The notes below the pieces were generated by a model. It did not search any database, was not told the DNA's origin, and saw nothing but the letters and a program-made list of their open reading frames with translations. From positions 1 through 64,000 of the forward strand of contig CADANY010000013.1 of NCBI GenBank assembly GCA_902789395.1: a stretch of 64,000 bases of DNA. The letters are read 5' to 3'. The translations under genes were made by a program, and so were the position numbers. Positions 16,030 to 24,449 of this stretch are shown here, piece by piece. Position 1 is the stretch's first letter; every line of letters begins with the position of its first letter. The stretch is from an uncultured Bacteroidia bacterium. Lineage in GTDB: Bacteria > Bacteroidota > Bacteroidia > Bacteroidales > UBA932.

Positions 16030-17796
16030 TTACCGCTCTTCGATGACCTTACCGTGGTCGCGGGCAACGGTTGCTTTCCAGAGATCCGTATAACCCGGCC
16101 AGCTGATCTTTGCGGGAATCCCGTCGGAATATTCAGAATGCTTGAAGGTTCCGTCGGGGTTCTGCTCTTTTACATTGCCATCGATGTATTTGAGAAGGAG
16201 CATTTCCTCCATCGAAGTCCAGGCCGCAAACTGTTCCTGGGCAGTCCGGACCGAGTAATCCGTCAGGAAACGGGTCACTTTCTTGAAGGGGTCTTTTCCT
16301 CTCTTAAGGGCGCGCTGAACCTTTTTCGGACGGGCCATGGCCGCTTCGTAAAGGGCCATCGCCTCGGCATCGGCCTCCCGGGTAGCGACCTCCATCTGGT
16401 TGTTCTCAAAGGCATCTATCGCCTCGCGGACGGTCGGAGCCATGATATTGTACATCCGGTAGCAGGCATTGGCGACACGGTTATTCATCCAGAAGGACGC
16501 AGTCGGCGAGTAGTGCAGCAGATCGCCGTTCCCAACGCGGAAGCACTCCGGGACCTCCGTGGACGACGTATAAATCGGTGTCAGGTAAGAGGTTGCGGCA
16601 TCATCGGTACCGAACCATAAAATCCCTCCAATCGCATCCGGAAACGCAGCCCGGGCCTGTCCGACAAACCAGAAGCCGGTCTGCTGGGTTGCAATCGCGC
16701 GTTCGTTGATATACTTCTTTCCGTCGACCTCAAAACCCATCGGGCGCCAGCGGTACGGAAGGGCGTTGCCGCCCGCTCCGATATCCTGGGTCATGTCCAT
16801 CGGGGTGCCCTCATAATGGTCCCGCATGACATTGGCAACATCCTTGGGACTCACCTTCTTCTTCGGGAAGATGAACAGCGGCATCGATCCTTCCAGGTTG
16901 TAGCCCATGGCATAGTTCAGATAGGCCGAGGCGGGTTCCGTATGGACCTGGCCCTGCTCGTCGTACCAGGTGAACTCACCCTCTCCGAGGATATTGAACG
17001 CGCTCCAGGCACGGGCGTCGCATCCGCGGACCGTTCCGAAATCGGGCGGGCAATAGGCTCTGGCGAAGTTGAAATCCTTATCCTCCCCGTCGAACCATCC
17101 CATCTTGCGTGCGACCGAAATCACGTCAGGAGCGTACAGACAGTTCTCGGGATCATTCAGCGGGAAAGTCCCGATCCGGGCCTGGTTGGCATGGGCACAG
17201 ATCGCTCCTTCCGGAAGGCGCCGGGCGACCCAGACGATGCCTTTGTCCTCCGGCCCTTTTCCGACCAGGTCCATAACCCAGGCCTCGTTCTTATCTGCGA
17301 TGGAAAAGGTCTCACCTTCTGAGGCATAACCGTATTCATTCGCGAGGGCGACAATCACATCGATGGCTTCGCAGGCCGTCGCAGCCCGCTGAAGGGCGAT
17401 GTAGATCAGGGAGCCATAATCGATCTTTCCGTTTTTATCTTCCAGTTCCGGACGGCCTCCCCAGGTCGTTTCTCCGATGATCAGCTGATGCTCGTTCATG
17501 TTTCCGATGGTCCGGTAAGTATGGGCAACCTGGGCGATTTCCCCGAGATAGCGGTTGGAGTCCCAGTCATAGACTTTCAGGAGAGAGCCGGGAGCCCAAT
17601 CCGCAGCGGGATGGAAATACAATTCTCCGAAAAGATAGTGGGAATCAGCGGCATAGGAGACCATGACGGTCCCGTCGGCACTGGCGCCCTTCGAGATAAT
17701 GACATTGGTACAGGCTTTGCTGTCAAGCGATGCGGCAAGGCCCATGACAAGGACCGCCGCCGCGGCGAGAAGGCTGTTTCTCATCGTTTTGAACAT
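16030..17796 (-). CDS. Secreted C69 family dipeptidase
   Basis: This 588-residue peptidase family C69 (Ntn-hydrolase) protein has an N-terminal signal segment (about 1-27). The predicted catalytic nucleophile is Cys29 in ACTNVIISKGASADG, the position that becomes the N-terminus after cleavage. Further family blocks include IGETTWGG, GETFSIADKNEAWVMDLVG and HANQARIGTF. Members hydrolyse dipeptides; several Bacteroidetes paralogues are exported to the periplasm. The C-terminal 90 residues are basic and helical. It is transcribed alone, divergently from a small secreted protein. Confidence 0.9.
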   Translation of the reverse strand: MFKTMRNSLLAAAAVLVMGLAASLDSKACTNVIISKGASADGTVMVSYAADSHYLFGELYFHPAADWAPGSLLKVYDWDSNRYLGEIAQVAHTYRTIGNMNEHQLIIGETTWGGRPELEDKNGKIDYGSLIYIALQRAATACEAIDVIVALANEYGYASEGETFSIADKNEAWVMDLVGKGPEDKGIVWVARRLPEGAICAHANQARIGTFPLNDPENCLYAPDVISVARKMGWFDGEDKDFNFARAYCPPDFGTVRGCDARAWSAFNILGEGEFTWYDEQGQVHTEPASAYLNYAMGYNLEGSMPLFIFPKKKVSPKDVANVMRDHYEGTPMDMTQDIGAGGNALPYRWRPMGFEVDGKKYINERAIATQQTGFWFVGQARAAFPDAIGGILWFGTDDAATSYLTPIYTSSTEVPECFRVGNGDLLHYSPTASFWMNNRVANACYRMYNIMAPTVREAIDAFENNQMEVATREADAEAMALYEAAMARPKKVQRALKRGKDPFKKVTRFLTDYSVRTAQEQFAAWTSMEEMLLLKYIDGNVKEQNPDGTFKHSEYSDGIPAKISWPGYTDLWKATVARDHGKVIEER

Positions 17797-17856
17797 TGAT
17801 ATTATTTAACTAATTTTGTCCGGTTTTACGTTTTACAAATTTAATGATTTTTTGAA

Positions 17857-18264
17857 ATGAAACGTTGGTTGACCCTTTTATCTTCTCTTTTGATTGCCGT
17901 TTGCGCTTACGCCCAGCAGCCGCAGACTCCTGAGGAGATGGAAAAGCAGCTCATGGAATATATAGACAAAGAGGTTCAGCGCCTTTCCGGAATGCTGAAA
18001 TTGGAATATTGGCAGGAATTCTATGTAGACTCGACCCTTGTCCATGACCTGCATGCCATGCAGGACGAGATGAAGGGGCTTCAGGAGAAGAAGGTGGCCA
18101 ACGTAGATATGTATACAGCCGTCGGGGACAAGTGGCAGGAGCAGATCTACGAAGCCTACCACAAGTTCTTTAACGAAGAGCAATGGGCCAAGTATCTCAA
18201 GAGCGGTGCCGCGCGGGAAAAGAAAGCCCGGGACAAGCGGAAGGCCAAAATGGAGAAAAAATAG
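17857..18264 (+). CDS. Small secreted helical protein, unknown function
   Basis: The 135-residue protein has a signal peptide (MKRWLTLLSSLLIAVCAYAQ) and a mature part rich in Glu, Lys and Gln that should be mostly helical, ending in a strongly basic tail (REKKARDKRKAKMEKK). The pattern LKLEYWQEFYVDSTLVHDL recurs in small periplasmic proteins of Bacteroidetes, but I know no function. It precedes pheS by 30 nt. pheS has its own -7 element, so co-transcription is uncertain. Confidence 0.75.
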   Translation: MKRWLTLLSSLLIAVCAYAQQPQTPEEMEKQLMEYIDKEVQRLSGMLKLEYWQEFYVDSTLVHDLHAMQDEMKGLQEKKVANVDMYTAVGDKWQEQIYEAYHKFFNEEQWAKYLKSGAAREKKARDKRKAKMEKK

Positions 18265-18265
18265 T

Positions 18266-18273
18266 TATCTTTG
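18266..18273 (+). promoter_or_regulatory. -7 element (TATCTTTG) of pheS
   Basis: TATCTTTG starts just after the stop of the preceding small gene and 22 nt before the pheS ATG. The -33 region would lie in coding sequence and shows no clear TTTG. Confidence 0.5.
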
Positions 18274-18294
18274 CAAGATTAAAATTGAATCTAT

Positions 18295-19329
18295 ATGAAA
18301 GAGACGATAGAGAAGATTCTCGCCGAGCTGAATGAACTCAAATGCAGCACGCAGAAAGAAGTAGAAGAAGCACGTGTCCGTTTTCTGGGAAAGAAAGGAG
18401 AAATAACGGCCCTATTCGAAGAGTTCAGAACAGTCCCGTCCGAGATGAAGCGGGAATTCGGAAAGACCCTCAATGAACTGAAAAAACAGGCGACATCCAA
18501 GATCGAAGAACTGAAATCGACCATCACCGATAAGGAAACGGCGTCCGCTCCGAAGCAGGACCTGTCCATGCCCGGAGATCCGATCGCCCTCGGTTCCCGC
18601 CATCCCGTCTCCATTGTCCGTCAGGAGATCGTAGACATCTTCCGTAAATTCGGATACGATGTCGCGGAAGGTCCTGAAATCGAAGACGACTGGCATGTTT
18701 TCGAGGCCCTCAATTTCCCCCCGAATCACCCGGCCCGCGAGATGCAGGATACCTTCTTCGTATCCAACGGTCATCTCAATCCGCTCCTGCTGAGGACCCA
18801 TACTTCATCCGTCCAGGTCCGCACGATGGAGACCCAGCCCCTTCCGATCCGGGTCATCTGCCCGGGACGCGTTTTCCGGAACGAGGCGATTTCCGCCCGT
18901 GCCCACTGTATCTTCCATCAGGTCGAAGGACTCTACATCGACAAGAATGTCAGTTTCGCAGATCTCAAGCAGGCGATCCTCCTGTTTGCTCGCGAAATGT
19001 TCGGTGCCGATACCGAGATCCGCATGCGTCCTTCCTATTTCCCGTTCACAGAACCGTCGGCTGAGGTCGACGTCAGCTGCAACATCTGCAAAGGCAAAGG
19101 TTGCAACATCTGCAAGGGAACCGGCTGGCTTGAGATCATGGGATGCGGCATGGTCGACCCCAATGTTCTCGAAGCCAGCGGCATCGACTCGAAACAGTAT
19201 AGCGGCTTCGCCTTCGGAATGGGAGTAGAGCGTATCGCCATGCTCAAATGGCAGGTCAATGACCTCCGTCACTACTTTGAGAACGATCTCCGCTTCCTCT
19301 CCGAATTTTCCACCGCTACGGAAGTATAG
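18295..19329 (+). CDS. pheS: Phenylalanine-tRNA ligase alpha subunit
   Basis: This 344-residue catalytic subunit charges tRNA-Phe together with PheT. The N-terminal coiled coil (1-90) is followed by the class II core: GSRHPVSIVRQEI, FRNEAISARAHCIFHQVEG (motif 2) and FAFGMGVERIAMLKW (motif 3). A Cys-rich insert, CNICKGKGCNICKGTGW, replaces the short loop found in enterobacteria; similar inserts occur in other Bacteroidetes. pheT is not adjacent. The stop lies 7 nt from the convergent ClpB stop. Confidence 0.97.
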   Translation: MKETIEKILAELNELKCSTQKEVEEARVRFLGKKGEITALFEEFRTVPSEMKREFGKTLNELKKQATSKIEELKSTITDKETASAPKQDLSMPGDPIALGSRHPVSIVRQEIVDIFRKFGYDVAEGPEIEDDWHVFEALNFPPNHPAREMQDTFFVSNGHLNPLLLRTHTSSVQVRTMETQPLPIRVICPGRVFRNEAISARAHCIFHQVEGLYIDKNVSFADLKQAILLFAREMFGADTEIRMRPSYFPFTEPSAEVDVSCNICKGKGCNICKGTGWLEIMGCGMVDPNVLEASGIDSKQYSGFAFGMGVERIAMLKWQVNDLRHYFENDLRFLSEFSTATEV

Positions 19330-19336
19330 CTGGGCC

Positions 19337-21496
19337 TCAATTCTTCAGCACCACCTCTCCGCCGACCGCGTCGACCGTAATGGCCGAGTCGCGGCGGATG
19401 GTTCCGTCCAGGATTGCCTTGGCAAGCCGGTTGACGAGTTCCCGCTGCATCAGCCGTTTGATCGGCCGGGCGCCGTAGGCAGGATCATATCCGTGTTCGA
19501 CCATGTGATCCTCGAAAGCCGGCGTAAAGGAAACCGTTATTCCGTTGTCGGAAAGTTTCTTCTGCAGGTCTTTCATCTGGATATGGAGGATATCCCGTAT
19601 GTCGCTCCTGGTCAGCGGATCGAACATGATAATCTCGTCGATACGGTTGAGGAATTCCGGCCGGACGGTCTGCTTGAGGACATCCGTAACCCGGTCCCGA
19701 CACTCGTCGAGAAGTTCACGCCGGCGGGCGATGGCCTGCAGGTCGACCCCGGAAACCTCCGGCAATCTTTCCATATAGCTCTGGATAATGTCAGCCCCGG
19801 CGTTTGACGTCATAATCAGGATCGTGTTCTTGAAGTCCACGGTCCGGCCCTTATTGTCGGTCAGACGGCCGTCGTCGAGCACCTGCAGGAGTACGTTGAA
19901 GACGTCCGGGTGGGCCTTTTCGATTTCATCGAGAAGAACGACGGAATACGGTTTCCGCCGCACGGCTTCGGTGAGCTGGCCGCCCTCGTCATAGCCGACA
20001 TATCCCGGAGGGGCGCCGACGAGCCGGGAGACGGTATGGCGCTCCTGGTATTCGCTCATATCGATTCGGGTGATCATGTTCTCATCGTTGAACAGGAATT
20101 CCGCCAGAGCCTTCGCAAGTTCGGTCTTGCCGACGCCGGTCGTGCCCATGAACAGGAACGATCCGATCGGCCGTTTTTCGTTGGAAAGACCGGCCCGGTT
20201 GCGCCGAACGGCGTCCGAAACGGCCCGGATGGCCGTGTCCTGGCCCACAACCCGCTTATGGAGTTCTGTCTCCATGCGCAAGAGTTTCTCTTTTTCGCTT
20301 TCCAGCATCCGCCGAACCGGAATACCGGTCCATTTTGCGACGACTTCGGCGATGTCTTCCGGGGTAACAGCCTCGGTAATAATCGGATGCTCGATAGCGG
20401 ACGCCTTGGCGGAAAGTTCGTCGATGGTTTTTTGCGCAGCGGCGATCTTGCCATAGCGAAGCTCCGCTACCTTCCCATAATCGCCGGCCCGTTCGGCCGC
20501 CTGCGCCTCGATCTTGTAGTCGTCGATCTGCTGACGGGCGTTCTGCAGACCGCTTAAGATCTCTTTCTCCTCGTTCCAGCGCTTCATCAGCGCCTCTCGT
20601 TCGGCGGTTGCCTCAGCAAGTTCAGCGTCAATCTTTTCCATTTTCAGCGAGACCCCTTCCCGCTTGATGGCTTCCTTCTCGATCTCCAGCTGCCGGATCC
20701 GGCTGTTGAGATCGTCGATCGGCTCCGGGACGGAGTTCATCTCCAGCCGGAGTTTCGAAGCGGCCTCATCGATAAGGTCGATGGCCTTGTCCGGCAGGAA
20801 CCGGTTCGTGATGTACCGGTGGGAAAGGTTTACGGCCGCGATGAGGGCATCGTCTTCGATCCGGACCTTGTGGTGGTTTTCGTATTTCTCTTTCAGTCCC
20901 CGCAGGATCGAGATGGACTCTGCAGGAGAAGGTTCGTCAACCATGACCATCTGGAACCGGCGCTCCAGGGCCTTGTCTGTCTCGAAGTACTTTTGGTATT
21001 CGTCGAGGGTCGTCGATCCGATCGTCCGGAGTTCACCCCTTGCAAGGGCAGGCTTCAGGATGTTTGACGCATCCATCGCACCAGAGGTCCGGCCAGCTCC
21101 GACGAGGGTGTGGATCTCATCGATAAAGAGGATAATTTCTCCCTGGGAATCAACGACTTCCTTGACGACTCCCTTGAGCCTTTCTTCGAATTCGCCTTGA
21201 TATTTCGCTCCCGCGATCAAAGCTCCCATATCGAGGGAATATACCGTTTTCGATTTCAGGTTTTCGGGAACTTGTCCATTGACGATTTTCTGGGCGATCC
21301 CTTCTGAGATCGCGGTTTTTCCGACGCCCGGTTCGCCGACAAGGATCGGGTTATTCTTCGTCCTTCTGGAAAGGATCTGCAGGACCCGCCGGATTTCGTC
21401 GTCGCGCCCGATAACCGGGTCGAGCTTGCCATGGGAGGCCTGTTCGTTGAGGTTGATGGCAAATCTGCCAAGGAATGAATTGTTATTGTCCGTCAT
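19337..21496 (-). CDS. clpB: ClpB-type disaggregase lacking the N-terminal domain
   Basis: The 719-residue AAA+ protein starts directly at the end of the N-domain linker, with [23 protein letters not shown]1 has Walker A GEPGVGKT and Walker B ILFIDEIH. The coiled-coil M domain of about 120 residues is present ([18 protein letters not shown]). NBD2 has GTTGVGKTE and [14 protein letters not shown]. Family members have about 860 residues, so the roughly 145-residue Clp_N domain is missing, and I find no trace of it upstream. An AAGGAG motif lies just before the ATG at 21496, supporting this start. The M domain marks it as a ClpB disaggregase that works with DnaK, not ClpA or ClpC. Confidence 0.93.
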   Translation of the reverse strand: MTDNNNSFLGRFAINLNEQASHGKLDPVIGRDDEIRRVLQILSRRTKNNPILVGEPGVGKTAISEGIAQKIVNGQVPENLKSKTVYSLDMGALIAGAKYQGEFEERLKGVVKEVVDSQGEIILFIDEIHTLVGAGRTSGAMDASNILKPALARGELRTIGSTTLDEYQKYFETDKALERRFQMVMVDEPSPAESISILRGLKEKYENHHKVRIEDDALIAAVNLSHRYITNRFLPDKAIDLIDEAASKLRLEMNSVPEPIDDLNSRIRQLEIEKEAIKREGVSLKMEKIDAELAEATAEREALMKRWNEEKEILSGLQNARQQIDDYKIEAQAAERAGDYGKVAELRYGKIAAAQKTIDELSAKASAIEHPIITEAVTPEDIAEVVAKWTGIPVRRMLESEKEKLLRMETELHKRVVGQDTAIRAVSDAVRRNRAGLSNEKRPIGSFLFMGTTGVGKTELAKALAEFLFNDENMITRIDMSEYQERHTVSRLVGAPPGYVGYDEGGQLTEAVRRKPYSVVLLDEIEKAHPDVFNVLLQVLDDGRLTDNKGRTVDFKNTILIMTSNAGADIIQSYMERLPEVSGVDLQAIARRRELLDECRDRVTDVLKQTVRPEFLNRIDEIIMFDPLTRSDIRDILHIQMKDLQKKLSDNGITVSFTPAFEDHMVEHGYDPAYGARPIKRLMQRELVNRLAKAILDGTIRRDSAITVDAVGGEVVLKN

Positions 21497-21633
21497 AGTT
21501 TTATCTCCTTTTTACCCGTCCCGGGACCTGCGGACTATATGAGGGAACAGCCGTCTGCCCGAGGGGGCAAACGGCTAGTATCAAAACATATTCCTTTATT
21601 ATTTTTCTGACAAATTGTCAGAGAAGAGGGTGC

Positions 21634-22005
21634 TTACTGCTCCGGGGCTGCAGGAGTTGCAGGAGTGGTCGGATCGGTCTGCGGGATTGCCGTCGGGAAG
21701 GCAGGAGCCTCGTCAGCAGCCGGCTGGTTCAGGATCTCCGTGGAGAGGGCGTCCTGGGCGGCATTGTCCGAGAAATGCTTCAGGGTCAGGGTGCTGGCGA
21801 TGGAGAGGATAAGGATGACGGCAACGAGGGTCCAGGTTGCTTTTTCCAGGGAAGAAGCGGCCTGACGTACGCCAAGAGCCTGGTTGGCGGCCGTGAAGTT
21901 CGTTGCGAGGCCTCCGTCCTTGCCATTCTGGAGAAGGACGACAATCGTAAGGAGCACCGCTGCGATAACGATGAGGACCACCAGGATTGTGAATGCTAAT
22001 TTCAT
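21634..22005 (-). CDS. secG: Preprotein translocase subunit SecG
   Basis: This 123-residue protein has two transmembrane helices (about 3-25 and 58-80) with the conserved inter-helix block LLQNGKDGGL and a Thr/Pro/Ala-rich C-terminal tail (TDPTTPATPAAPEQ). SecG stabilises the SecYEG channel during export. The ATG at 22005 follows the upstream gene's stop by 13 nt; earlier in-frame codons would overlap that gene. It is the last gene of the sigma-54 activator-lptE operon. A 12-bp hairpin without T-run lies downstream at 21553-21580. Confidence 0.92.
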   Translation of the reverse strand: MKLAFTILVVLIVIAAVLLTIVVLLQNGKDGGLATNFTAANQALGVRQAASSLEKATWTLVAVILILSIASTLTLKHFSDNAAQDALSTEILNQPAADEAPAFPTAIPQTDPTTPATPAAPEQ

Positions 22006-22018
22006 ATTGTTTAACTTT

Positions 22019-22606
22019 TTAATCCAATTTTTCAATAAGGCTTGCAAAGTAAGCACTTTTTTCCGGATAAACCAAAATTAGTTTGGAATAAATGCGTTTT
22101 GCGATATCCGGATACCCTTGGTCCGCAAAGATTTCAGCGAGGGCTTCGGTCTGGAATATTTCGGTAATGTCTTTTGACGGTTTTTCGTCAGAAGTCTCTT
22201 TCCGAGCTTTGAAATGGAGGCCGGTGAGGAGGCTGTCTCCGTCGGAAGAAACCTGTTCGTATTCGGACGCGGAGAAGTAGTCGCCGCCGGCGATCCGGAC
22301 GCTCGGCTTGTTCTGGGACTGAGGTTCGGGCTTCGGCTGGACTGTCCGTGGCTTTTCCTCTGCCGCTGGAGCCGTTTTCCGGAATGAAGCGGAGGGAAGA
22401 GCCGGTTCCCGGAGAAGCCGGTAGATTTTCTCCCGTGCCGGGATATGGAGGGCCATTTCTGCAAATTGTTCTTCGGTTGCACCGCCTTCCCTGGCCATCC
22501 GGCGGCAGAGTTCTTTCCGGGCTCCGCCGAACCAGGGGTAAATATTGATAATCCCCGTCAGCTCTCCCGTCGAAAGGGAACGGAGTTGGATCCTGCTGTC
22601 TACCAT
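22019..22606 (-). CDS. Hypothetical protein of the lptE-secG operon (TPR-like C-terminus)
   Basis: This 195-residue cytoplasmic protein has an N-terminal domain (LRSLSTGELTGIINIYPWFG), a Pro/Gln/Lys-rich linker and a C-terminal helical pair (TEALAEIFADQGYPDIAKRI) resembling a tetratricopeptide unit. The ATG at 22606 overlaps the lptE stop region by 7 nt. The same gene order is common in Bacteroidales, where this protein has no assigned function. The linker suggests a flexible adaptor. Confidence 0.75.
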   Translation of the reverse strand: MVDSRIQLRSLSTGELTGIINIYPWFGGARKELCRRMAREGGATEEQFAEMALHIPAREKIYRLLREPALPSASFRKTAPAAEEKPRTVQPKPEPQSQNKPSVRIAGGDYFSASEYEQVSSDGDSLLTGLHFKARKETSDEKPSKDITEIFQTEALAEIFADQGYPDIAKRIYSKLILVYPEKSAYFASLIEKLD

Positions 22607-23100
22607 TGTGCTACGGTTGCGTTGAAAATATCCTCGCAGAGGGTCTCGATGATGGTCTGGCAAAGATTCGACTCTACGGCGTCGAGGGACAGGGTGGAGT
22701 CATAGTCCGCATAGGCGGAGAAATTCTGGTCGACGTCTTCTTCCGGGTATTTCCGGTTGGTGAAGGTGCAGTGGACGGTGACGGTCAGACGGTTCTGTGC
22801 GGCGACTTCGTCCGCGGTCACGGCCGTGGCGGCAACCTCATAGCCCGTAATCTCACAGACGACCTCGAGGTCCCCGTCGACGTCGACCTGTTCAAGGCTT
22901 GTCAGTTTCCGGTATTTTTCCTGGAGCGCCTGGGTCAGATTGGCAGACAGGGAGGGGTTGACCCGGAGCGCCTTGTATTCGACGTACGGGATTGTAATCG
23001 TCCTTACGTCGGCCTGGATCGACGTCCCGGAGAAGGAATAAATGCCGCACGCTGTTACGAGCGGAAGCACGGCAAGGAGGGAGAGCAGTCTTAGTTTCAT
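22600..23100 (-). CDS. lptE: LPS assembly lipoprotein LptE
   Basis: This 166-residue outer-membrane lipoprotein has lipobox Cys18 (PLVTACGIYSFSG). The Bacteroidetes LptE pattern is visible: CGIYSFSGTS, then IQADVRTITIPYVEY, RVNPSLSANLTQALQEK and a late VTVHCTFTN strand. LptE plugs the LptD barrel that inserts LPS. The ATG overlaps the stop of the sigma-54 activator gene by 4 nt and its own stop overlaps the next gene. Confidence 0.9.
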   Translation of the reverse strand: MKLRLLSLLAVLPLVTACGIYSFSGTSIQADVRTITIPYVEYKALRVNPSLSANLTQALQEKYRKLTSLEQVDVDGDLEVVCEITGYEVAATAVTADEVAAQNRLTVTVHCTFTNRKYPEEDVDQNFSAYADYDSTLSLDAVESNLCQTIIETLCEDIFNATVAQW

Positions 23101-24359
23101 GCCTTTTTGCCTTTTTGGAACTCTTCCGGGAGGTTGCGGTAGATCGTCCGTTCGGAGATTCCGAGTTCTTCGGCGGCTTTCTTCCGGTTTCCGCCGTGTT
23201 TTTCAAGAGCCTTCCGGATGTTTTCCTTCAGGATTTCTTTCATCGTATGGCCGCTTTCTTCCGCCTGCTGCTGTTCTTCGGGATCTTCGTACCCGTCGCC
23301 GGAGAAACTGACATGGGGCTTCGATTCCTGCCTCGCAGCCGTCTCTCCCTGCCATTCCGCGTCCATCGGTTCTTCCTCGTGATGGGGAAGTTCCGCATGG
23401 CGGGGCTGTTCGGCGGGGGAATGGCGGATTTCCGCCTTGAGAGCATCCACTTCCTGCTTGAGGTCGAGGATGGCCTTGAAGATCGCTTGCTTTTCAGCGT
23501 CGCTCAGGCTTCCGCCCCGGTCGCCTTCATAGACGGCGGGGAGGTTCGGTCCCTGTTCCTTCGGCATATACTGTGCCACCGTCGCAGCGTCCAGGACGAT
23601 CCGCTGGGTCGTCGGGGTGATTTTCATCGACTCCTGGGCTGTCAGGGCTTCGGTAAAGCCCATGAGCTGACGGATATTTCCGGGCCAGCGGTAACTTTGA
23701 AGAAGTGCGATGGCGTCATCCGTCAGGGCGACTTTGCACATCCCGTATCTCTCTGAAAAATCAGATGTGAACTTCCTGAACAGCAGGTAGATATCATCTT
23801 TTCTCTCGCTCAGTGAAGGGACTCGGATCCGGGCTGCGGAGAGTCTATAGTAGAGGTCTTCACGGAATTTTCCCCTCCGTACCGCATCGTACAGGTCGAT
23901 ATTGGTTGCCGCGATGACGCGGACGTCCGTCCGTTCGATCTTGTTGCTGCCCACTTTCCGGTATTCTCCGTTCTGGAGGACCCGCAGGAGAAGGGCTTGT
24001 GAAAGCAGGGGAAGTTCGGCAATCTCATCAAGGAACAGGGTCCCGCCGTTGGCTTCTTCGAAATAGCCGGAACGGTTGTCCGAAGCGCCGGTATAAGCTC
24101 CTTTTACATGGCCGAACAGTTCGGAATTGATCAGTCCTTCGGCGAAAGCGCCGCAGTTGACGGAAAAGAATTTCCCGTTTTTCCGGAGGCTGAACTGATG
24201 GATAATCTTAGAGATATTCTCCTTCCCCGATCCCGTTTCTCCGGTAATCAGGACCGACAGATCGGTCGGTGCGAGCTTGACGGCCGTCTCCAGCGCCAGG
24301 TTGAGCGCCGGATCATTGCCGATGATGTCAAATTTATTTTTTAGAGCCTGTAATTCCAT
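23097..24359 (-). CDS. Sigma-54-dependent transcriptional activator (no receiver domain)
   Basis: This 420-residue regulator begins almost directly with the AAA+ domain: GETGSGKENISKIIHQFS (Walker A), GAYTGA (the sigma-54 contact loop GAFTGA with Tyr), GGTLFLDEI (Walker B) and FREDLYYRLS. An acidic/Gln-rich linker (about 290-370) leads to a Fis-type helix-turn-helix (RKKAAEELGISERTIYRNL). There is no phosphoreceiver or GAF domain, so activity is probably set by expression or a partner. It heads the lptE-secG operon. A perfect TTGTGC...GCACAA inverted repeat overlaps its -7 element, which suggests autoregulation. Confidence 0.92.
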   Translation of the reverse strand: MELQALKNKFDIIGNDPALNLALETAVKLAPTDLSVLITGETGSGKENISKIIHQFSLRKNGKFFSVNCGAFAEGLINSELFGHVKGAYTGASDNRSGYFEEANGGTLFLDEIAELPLLSQALLLRVLQNGEYRKVGSNKIERTDVRVIAATNIDLYDAVRRGKFREDLYYRLSAARIRVPSLSERKDDIYLLFRKFTSDFSERYGMCKVALTDDAIALLQSYRWPGNIRQLMGFTEALTAQESMKITPTTQRIVLDAATVAQYMPKEQGPNLPAVYEGDRGGSLSDAEKQAIFKAILDLKQEVDALKAEIRHSPAEQPRHAELPHHEEEPMDAEWQGETAARQESKPHVSFSGDGYEDPEEQQQAEESGHTMKEILKENIRKALEKHGGNRKKAAEELGISERTIYRNLPEEFQKGKKA

Positions 24360-24361
24360 AG

Positions 24362-24380
24362 TTGTGCAAATTTAGCACAA
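24362..24380. promoter_or_regulatory. Palindromic operator candidate in the divergent promoter region
   Basis: TTGTGC (24362-24367), a 7-nt spacer and GCACAA (24375-24380) form a perfect inverted repeat. On the minus strand TAAATTTG (24374-24367), a -7 element for the sigma-54 activator gene, lies inside it. Confidence 0.5.
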
Positions 24381-24399
24381 TTATTTAATTTTTATTGAT

Positions 24400-24407
24400 T
24401 ATATTTG
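24400..24407 (+). promoter_or_regulatory. -7 element (TATATTTG) of the TPR lipoprotein gene
   Basis: TATATTTG lies 43 nt before the ATG at 24450 in an AT-rich region; a -33 box is not clear. Confidence 0.5.
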
Positions 24408-24449
24408 CAATTCAGAGTATACAAGAAAGAACTCTTAAATTATATAGAT

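Noticed and set aside
21548..21580. 12-bp hairpin between secG and clpB considered as a terminator
   Set aside because: Neither strand has a T run after the stem, so it is only mentioned under secG.
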